26,566 nucleotides of DNA from Anaerolineaceae bacterium. GTDB taxonomy: Bacteria > Chloroflexota > Anaerolineae > Anaerolineales > Anaerolineaceae. The translations under genes and the position numbers were made by a program. The notes under the pieces are model-generated. The model was not told where the DNA came from. It did not search any database and saw only the letters and a program-made list of their open reading frames with translations. Location of the stretch: NCBI GenBank assembly GCA_003524305.1, contig DQHW01000039.1:805-27370 (forward strand), written 5' to 3'. Positions 22,754 through 26,566 of this stretch are shown one piece after another (position 1 is the stretch's first letter; each line of letters opens with the position of its first letter).

Positions 22754-23134
22754 CTAGGCGAGTTCGCAGACGCCGCCAGCTTCTTCGAGTTTCTTCTTGG
22801 CATCGGCAGCAGCTTCTTTGCCAACAGCAGAGAGCACTTTGGCACCAGCGGTTTCGGCCATGGTCTTGGCTTCAACTAAACCAAGGTTGGTCAGGGCGCG
22901 GATGACTTTGATGACTTCGATTTTCTTGGGGCCGGCGTCTTTGAGGACGACATCGAATTCGGTCTTCTCTTCTACGGGTTCAGCAGAGGCGGCAGCAGCG
23001 CCACCAGCGGCGACCATAGCAACAGGTGCAGCAGCAGAAACACCCCATTTTTCTTCGAGGGCTTTCACCAATTCAGCAGCTTCGAGAACAGAGAGTTTGC
23101 TCAACTGTTCGACAAGTTTTTCCATATCAGCCAT
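22754..23134 (-). CDS. rplL: 50S ribosomal protein L7/L12
   Basis: From ATG 23134 (AAAGGAGTAATTGAA upstream; the frame extends to 23155 but the ribosome site selects 23134) the protein is 126 residues, normal for L7/L12. N-terminal dimerisation helices (1-~32: MEKLVEQLSKLSVLEAAELVKALEEKWGV), an Ala-rich hinge (~35-55), and the C-terminal factor-binding domain (EKTEFDVVLKDAGPKKIEVIKVIRALTNLGLVEAK...). The tail ends GGVCELA rather than the common AKVELK, with a cysteine. It forms the ribosomal stalk with L10, encoded 70 bases upstream on the same strand. Confidence 0.97.
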   Translation of the reverse strand: MADMEKLVEQLSKLSVLEAAELVKALEEKWGVSAAAPVAMVAAGGAAAASAEPVEEKTEFDVVLKDAGPKKIEVIKVIRALTNLGLVEAKTMAETAGAKVLSAVGKEAAADAKKKLEEAGGVCELA

Positions 23135-23204
23135 TTCAATTACTCCTTTGATCAAATGTTTAATAATTTAGGTCCGGCACAAGTTCACCGGATTCGGTGG
23201 CAAA

Positions 23205-23732
23205 TCAGGCAGCGGTACCCGCTTTATCTGAGTAAGCCTTGATAACAGCCGCCAGAGAGCGGGCAGGTTCAGCCAACGTACGCACCAGTTTGGTCGCAGG
23301 GGCTGAGATGGTGCCGAGTAAAGTGGCACGCATAACTGGAAGCGGCGGGAGATCAGCAAGTGCTTTGATCTGTTTGTCAGAGATCAATTCTTTGCCGAGG
23401 TAACCACCCTTCACTTTTGTGGTTTCTGAACCTTTTGTTGCGTCAGTAAAGGTTTTTGCCAGAGCAGGGGCATCATTGAATGCGAAACCAACCAACGATG
23501 TTTCTTCAAAGAATGCTGCTTCGTCAAATCCTTGTGAGGCCAGGGCGCGTTTGAACAGGGTGTTTTTTACGAGATGGACTTCGCTGTTGCTCTCACGAAC
23601 TTTGGCTCGAAAGGCATCGATCTCTTTCATAGTCATGGATTTGTAAGTCAACACAATAACAGCCTGACTATCGCTTAACCACTTCTCATATTGGGCGGTA
23701 ATTTCGCCCTTTTCTTTCTTTGTAAAGGCCAA
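23205..23732 (-). CDS. rplJ: 50S ribosomal protein L10
   Basis: The protein is 175 residues from a TTG start at 23732, giving M-A-F-T-K-K-E-K-G. This start is fixed by GGAGG 9 bases upstream and by protein length; an upstream in-frame ATG at 23846 lies inside the leader RNA and is rejected. The family pattern is clear: EKWLSDSQAVIVLTYKSMTMKEIDAFRAKVRESNSEVHLVKNTLFKRAL (~15-65), then LVGFAFNDAPALAKTFTDATK and the C-terminal L7/L12-binding helix. Expression is probably controlled by the leader upstream, where L10 or the L10-L12 complex binds its own mRNA (known for the family). Confidence 0.96.
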   Translation of the reverse strand: MAFTKKEKGEITAQYEKWLSDSQAVIVLTYKSMTMKEIDAFRAKVRESNSEVHLVKNTLFKRALASQGFDEAAFFEETSLVGFAFNDAPALAKTFTDATKGSETTKVKGGYLGKELISDKQIKALADLPPLPVMRATLLGTISAPATKLVRTLAEPARSLAAVIKAYSDKAGTAA

Positions 23733-23759
23733 TGAAAAATTCCTCCTTCCCGTAAAGAT

Positions 23760-23920
23760 AAAAAAGTCTTTGTCTGGTTTCGCCAGGCAAAGACTTTTTT
23801 CGACACCCTGATCACTCAGGAGATAAATCGAACTTTGAGTCTCCACCTCGGCGGGATTTTAAGCCCATGCGGGCACCAGCTTTCTTCGGTGAAACGCTGA
23901 AGGTCGCCCTTCAACAGTGA
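23760..23920 (-). ncRNA. L10 leader (rplJ 5' regulatory RNA) with attenuator
   Basis: On the minus strand, CCGAAGAAAGCTGGTGC (23889-23873) and CCCGCCGAGGTGGAG (23855-23841) match the conserved elements of the ribosomal L10 leader. They are followed by an 18-bp terminator hairpin (23760-23800; GTCTTTGCCTGG paired with CCAGACAAAGAC, flanked by A6/T6). A TATAAT on the minus strand (23928-23923) near the rplA stop could be a local promoter. The end points are approximate. Confidence 0.8.
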
Positions 23921-23931
23921 AGATTATACCA

Positions 23932-24651
23932 CTAATCTTCCATGGTAATTGTGACTGCCTGCAGGGGATCGATCTTGAGGCCGGGTCCCATGGTGGCAGC
24001 AACAGTAACCTTGCGGATATAAGTACCTTTGGCGCCGGTAGGACGAGCCTTCTTGATGGCTTCCATTAAGGCGGCGAAGTTTTCGAACAATTTTTCAGCG
24101 GGAAATGAGGCTTTGCCAATGGCAACGTGAATATTTGCTGTCTTATCAAGTCTGAATTCCACACGACCGGCTTTGGCTTCGTTGATCACGCGGGGCAGGT
24201 CTTCTGCGGCGCAAACGGTGCCAGCTTTTGGGTTCGGCATCAATGAACGGGGACCCAAGACACGGCCCAACTTACCAACTTTGGCCATCATGTCGGGGGT
24301 GGCGATGGTAACATCGAAATCGGTCCAACCGGCGGCGATCTTGTTGATCATTTCGTCGGTATCGGCCACGTAATCGGCTCCGCCTTCTTGAGCTTTGGTG
24401 GCGGCTTCACCCTGGGCGAAGACCAACACACGAACAGTTTTACCCAAACCATTGGGCAGAACAACTACATCACGCACCTGTTGATCAGCCTGACGCGGGT
24501 CGAGACCCATGCGGAGGTGAACTTCAATGGATGCATCAAATTTTGCATAGGAAGTTTCTTTTGCCAGTGTAACTGCTTCTTTGGGTGAATAGACGTTGTC
24601 AACATTCACCTTGGCAAGCGCTGCCATATATTTTTTACCGTGTTTCGCCAT
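23932..24651 (-). CDS. rplA: 50S ribosomal protein L1
   Basis: The protein is 239 residues, the standard L1 length. Opening MAKHGKKYMAALAKVNVDNVYSPKEAVTLAKETSYAKFDASIEVHLRMGLDPRQADQQVRDVVVLPNGLGK, with the L1 signature GKLGRVLGPRSLMPNPKAGTV (~125) and the end GTYIRKVTVAATMGPGLKIDP. GGAGAGAA precedes the ATG. Known: it binds 23S rRNA at the E-site stalk and represses its own operon by binding an mRNA mimic of that site. A structured element in the 49-base gap upstream is repeated before rplK and could be that mimic (inference). Confidence 0.97.
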   Translation of the reverse strand: MAKHGKKYMAALAKVNVDNVYSPKEAVTLAKETSYAKFDASIEVHLRMGLDPRQADQQVRDVVVLPNGLGKTVRVLVFAQGEAATKAQEGGADYVADTDEMINKIAAGWTDFDVTIATPDMMAKVGKLGRVLGPRSLMPNPKAGTVCAAEDLPRVINEAKAGRVEFRLDKTANIHVAIGKASFPAEKLFENFAALMEAIKKARPTGAKGTYIRKVTVAATMGPGLKIDPLQAVTITMED

Positions 24652-24662
24652 TTTCTCTCCTT

Positions 24663-24700
24663 CGTGGTGTTAACGGGTGACATAATCACCCTCCCACAAA
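24663..24700 (-). promoter_or_regulatory. Structured leader element before rplA (copy 2)
   Basis: On the minus strand: TTTGTGGGAGGGTGA, a short loop, then TCACCCGTTAACACCACG. The inner stem GGGTGA/TCACCC and outer stem GTGG/CCAC can pair. It is nearly the same as the element before rplK and abuts the rplK stop codon. Confidence 0.65.
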
Positions 24701-25129
24701 CTATTTCTCGACGACCGTTATGCCCATGTTGCGGGCTGTGCCTTCAATTTGGCGCATGGCGCCATCCAAGTCAATCGCATTCATGTCTTTCATTTTTTGT
24801 TCTGCGATATCACGGATCTGGGCCCTGGTGACTTTGCCAACCTTCTCACGATTTGGGATGGCAGAACCACTCGCCACACCAGCGGCCTTCTTGAGAAGGA
24901 CGGAAGCAGGGGAGGATTTCAAGACGAAGGTGAAAGATCCATCGGTGTAAACGGTAATTTCGGCAGGGATGATCTCACCAGCTTTTTGCTGCGTACGAGC
25001 GTTATACTCTTTGCAGAAAGCCATGATGTTGATGCCGTGTCCGGCCAGGGCAGGACCAATAGGGGGCGCAGGATTGGCCTTACCGGCCGTAATCTGCAGA
25101 CGAACAATTGCTTTAAATTTCTTTGCCAC
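24701..25129 (-). CDS. rplK: 50S ribosomal protein L11
   Basis: The protein is 142 residues, the standard length. N-terminal domain MAKKFKAIVRLQITAGKANPAPPIGPALAGHGINIMAFCKEYNART and the C-terminal rRNA-binding domain PPASVLLKKAAG-type (SSPASVLLKKAAGVASGSAIPNREKVGKVTRAQIRDIAEQKMKDMNAIDLDGAMRQIEGTARNMGI) are unmistakable. The ATG has AAGGAGAGATAAAGT upstream. Known: it is part of the GTPase-associated centre and the substrate of PrmA, encoded at 14389-15321; the expected target lysines near the N-terminus (Lys3, Lys4) are present. Confidence 0.97.
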   Translation of the reverse strand: MAKKFKAIVRLQITAGKANPAPPIGPALAGHGINIMAFCKEYNARTQQKAGEIIPAEITVYTDGSFTFVLKSSPASVLLKKAAGVASGSAIPNREKVGKVTRAQIRDIAEQKMKDMNAIDLDGAMRQIEGTARNMGITVVEK

Positions 25130-25142
25130 TTTATCTCTCCTT

Positions 25143-25183
25143 GGTGGTTATAGCGGGTGATAGGGGAGCACCCTCCCACAAAT
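25143..25183 (-). promoter_or_regulatory. Structured leader element before rplK (copy 1)
   Basis: On the minus strand: TTTGTGGGAGGGTGC, a short loop, then TATCACCCGCTATAACCACC. It shares most bases with the element before rplA. A small hairpin, AGGCGT/ACGCCT (25184-25198), lies between it and the nusG stop. Confidence 0.65.
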
Positions 25184-25200
25184 ACGCCTAAAAGGCGTTA

Positions 25201-25899
25201 CTACGCTTTTTCGACTTGCAAGAAATCCAACTCAACGGGTGTTTCACGACCAAAGAAATTGACCATGACCCGAACTTTGGTTCTTTCCATATCAATCTCG
25301 GATACCTGTCCGCGGAAGTCGTTGAAGGGGCCGTCTACAATGCGGACGCGTTCACCCACCTTGAAGGATACCTTCACAAGCGGGGCTTCAGCTTCCATAC
25401 GGCGCAGGATTTGCTGTACTTCTTCGGGACGCAGGGCAGTAGGATCATTGCCCATGCCCACAAAGCCGGTAACACCCGGAGTGTTGCGAACCACGTACCA
25501 TGATTCTTCAGAGAGAATCATATTCACCAGCACATAGCCGGGGAAGACATGGCGCTCAACAGTGCGGCGTTTGCCGTCTTTGACTTCAATCTCTTCCTGG
25601 GTGGGGATGACCACATCGTAAATCTTGTCTTTCATCCCCATGGTTTCAATACGCTGCTCAAGGTTATAACGCACCTTGTTCTCGTATCCTGAATAGCAGT
25701 GAATCACAAACCACGCTCGTTCAGAACCTGCTGCAGAAACACTTTCAGGAACCTCATCTACTGAAACCGATGGGTCCTTAAACATTTCAACAGGCTCCAG
25801 TGAATCATTCAGAGGCGCGTTGATTTCACTGGGTACGTTCTCTTCTAAAGGAGAAGTCCCTTCCAGTTCGTCATTATCAAATTCGTCTCGCGCATCCAT
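25201..25899 (-). CDS. nusG: Transcription factor NusG with acidic N-terminal extension
   Basis: The protein is 232 residues, about 50 longer than the usual ~180. The extra part is an acidic, Ser/Pro-rich, probably disordered segment (1-~59). The NGN domain starts at RAWFVIHCYSGYENKV (61-76) and contains RHVFPGYVLVNM (~116-127) and NTPGVTGFVG (139-148). The KOW domain is ~178-215 (FKVGERVRIVDGPFNDFRGQVSEID). Known: NusG binds RNA polymerase to promote processivity, couples ribosomes and works with Rho. The start at 25899 has GAGG upstream at a short distance; no later start would leave a ribosome site closer to the core domain. It follows secE on the same strand, 33 bases away. Confidence 0.95.
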   Translation of the reverse strand: MDARDEFDNDELEGTSPLEENVPSEINAPLNDSLEPVEMFKDPSVSVDEVPESVSAAGSERAWFVIHCYSGYENKVRYNLEQRIETMGMKDKIYDVVIPTQEEIEVKDGKRRTVERHVFPGYVLVNMILSEESWYVVRNTPGVTGFVGMGNDPTALRPEEVQQILRRMEAEAPLVKVSFKVGERVRIVDGPFNDFRGQVSEIDMERTKVRVMVNFFGRETPVELDFLQVEKA

Positions 25900-25932
25900 C
25901 TTTCACCAAACCTCACTGCGTTGCAGCAGAAG

Positions 25933-26145
25933 CTATCCGACAATCCATCCAATAAGTTTCGTAAAACCAAAATCGAGGCCACCCAACAAAGCACCCATGA
26001 TCAAAATTACATAAATCACGATCTTTGTCAGACGCCAGGCTTCGTGGGGAGTAGGCCAATTTACTTTTTTAAGTTCACCAATGGTCTCGCGCCACCACTT
26101 TTTGATCTTGTTTTCTTTTGCTGTTCTCACAATTTTATCGGCCAC
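25933..26145 (-). CDS. secE: Protein translocase subunit SecE
   Basis: The protein is 70 residues, the single-TM form of SecE. The amphipathic helix and hinge WWRETIGELKKVNWPTPHEAWRLTKIV (~17-43) is the SecE signature, with the invariant VxWP motif, followed by one membrane helix (~42-66). AAGGAGTAGCC precedes the ATG. Known: it clamps SecY in the plasma-membrane translocon. The order tRNA-Trp, secE, nusG, rplK is conserved among bacteria. Confidence 0.95.
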   Translation of the reverse strand: MADKIVRTAKENKIKKWWRETIGELKKVNWPTPHEAWRLTKIVIYVILIMGALLGGLDFGFTKLIGWIVG

Positions 26146-26200
26146 GGCTACTCCTTGTTTTGAGTGCTAAAGCGCCGCCACGTAGACGGCGCCAACTTTC

Positions 26201-26277
26201 TGGCAGGCCAGGCAAGAATCGAACTCGCAACCTCCTGTTTTGGAGACAGGCACTCTGCCAAATTGAGCTACTGGCCT
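26201..26277 (-). tRNA. tRNA-Trp (anticodon CCA)
   Basis: The minus strand folds as a full cloverleaf: acceptor AGGCCAG/CTGGCCT, D arm GCTC/GAGT, anticodon stem CCTGT/ACAGG with loop CTCCAAA (anticodon CCA), T arm GCGAG-TTCGATT-CTTGC, discriminator G and an encoded CCA end. It lies between rpmG and secE, the usual site for trnW. Confidence 0.96.
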
Positions 26278-26281
26278 GTAT

Positions 26282-26311
26282 CGGGCAAGGGGATTAATAT
26301 CGCCTTGCCCG
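26282..26311 (-). other. Hairpin between rpmG and tRNA-Trp
   Basis: CGGGCAAGG pairs with CCTTGCCCG (9 bp) around a 12-base AT-rich loop, with no T-run. It could be an RNA-processing or mRNA 3'-end stabilising structure. Confidence 0.5.
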
Positions 26312-26323
26312 GATATCAACAGA

Positions 26324-26494
26324 CTACTTTGTTTCGCGATGCAAGGTGTGCTTGTGGCACCGCTTGCAGTATTTCTGGATTTCCATTCGGCCAGGATCGT
26401 TGCGGCGATTCTTTTCGGAGGTGTAGTTTCTCTCCTTGCAGTCATTGCACGCAAAGGTGATAACCGGGCGAACATCTTTCTTTTTAGAGGCCAT
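26324..26494 (-). CDS. rpmG: 50S ribosomal protein L33
   Basis: The reverse strand encodes 56 residues from ATG 26494 to TAG 26324-26326: MASKKKDVRPVITFACNDCK, then ERNYTSEKNRRNDPGRMEIQ and KYCKRCHKHTLHRETK. This is the zinc-binding (C+) form of L33, with C16xxC19 and C43xxC46. GGAGTTAGC precedes the ATG. It lies between the 3' end of tuf and tRNA-Trp, its usual place. Known: a small protein of the large subunit near the E site; C+ forms are often Zur-regulated paralogues in other phyla, but no second copy is visible here. Confidence 0.95.
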   Translation of the reverse strand: MASKKKDVRPVITFACNDCKERNYTSEKNRRNDPGRMEIQKYCKRCHKHTLHRETK

Positions 26495-26537
26495 GCTAAC
26501 TCCATACAGTCATTCGAGCTGACTGACGCTTCTTTAC

Positions 26538-26566
26538 TTAGGCAATAATTTTAGTGATCACACCGG
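26538..26566 (-). CDS. tuf: Elongation factor Tu, last residues only (partial)
   Basis: Reading the minus strand from the window edge gives ...GVITKIIA and a TAA stop (26538-26540). This matches the usual EF-Tu C-terminus (GAGVIxKIIE-like), and tuf is the expected gene upstream of rpmG. Only nine codons are visible, so the call rests on context. Confidence 0.7.

Noticed and set aside
23733..23846. Longer L10 starting at the in-frame ATG 23846
   Set aside because: This region is the L10 leader and its attenuator hairpin; GGAGG selects the TTG at 23732 and gives the normal length.

Overview
The window looks like a chromosomal segment of a Chloroflexota bacterium, probably of the Anaerolineae. 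This is inferred from protein flavour and gene set, not from a marker search. The genes are mostly housekeeping and stress genes with clear Shine-Dalgarno sites, plus a few accessory lipoproteins and small membrane proteins. No phage, IS element or CRISPR array is visible.

Layout. (1) 1-2770: the 5' part of a lysine 2,3-aminomutase-like gene (minus strand, running off the window), a divergent OsmC-type peroxide reductase, and a minus-strand protein of unknown function with a phosphoribosyltransferase-like core. (2) 2955-9373, all minus: a KdpD-C-terminal-like sensor kinase and a KdpE-like regulator overlapping by 8 nt, then two tandem paralogues of the KimA potassium importer. No KdpFABC pump is present. 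(3) 9482-15321, plus: the heat-shock operon hrcA-grpE-dnaK-dnaJ-prmA behind a consensus promoter and a perfect CIRCE operator. (4) 15450-17173: an AT-rich two-TM/PH-like protein, a small four-TM protein and a GNAT acetyltransferase, separated by hairpins and two heptanucleotide tandem repeats. (5) 17387-21595: three tandem secreted alpha/beta-hydrolase-like lipoproteins, the middle one apparently catalytically dead, and a convergent lipoprotein with an internal duplication. (6) 21740-22465: lexA with a GAAC-N4-GTTC-like box inside its promoter. (7) 22466-22753: a gap between convergent genes filled by four successive hairpins or palindromes. (8) 22754-26566, minus: the conserved order tuf(3' end)-rpmG-tRNA-Trp-secE-nusG-rplK-rplA-rplJ-rplL, with an L10 leader and attenuator before rplJ and a near-identical structured leader before both rplK and rplA.

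How the parts may work together. The KdpDE-like pair probably controls K+ uptake through the adjacent KimA paralogues rather than a Kdp ATPase (inference from context). HrcA represses its own operon through CIRCE; PrmA, the last gene of that operon, methylates ribosomal protein L11, encoded about 10 kb away in the same window. The most unusual features are the rewired K+ module, the hydrolase cluster with a pseudoenzyme and identical 3' tails, and the dispersed palindromes that sit in both convergent intergenic gaps.
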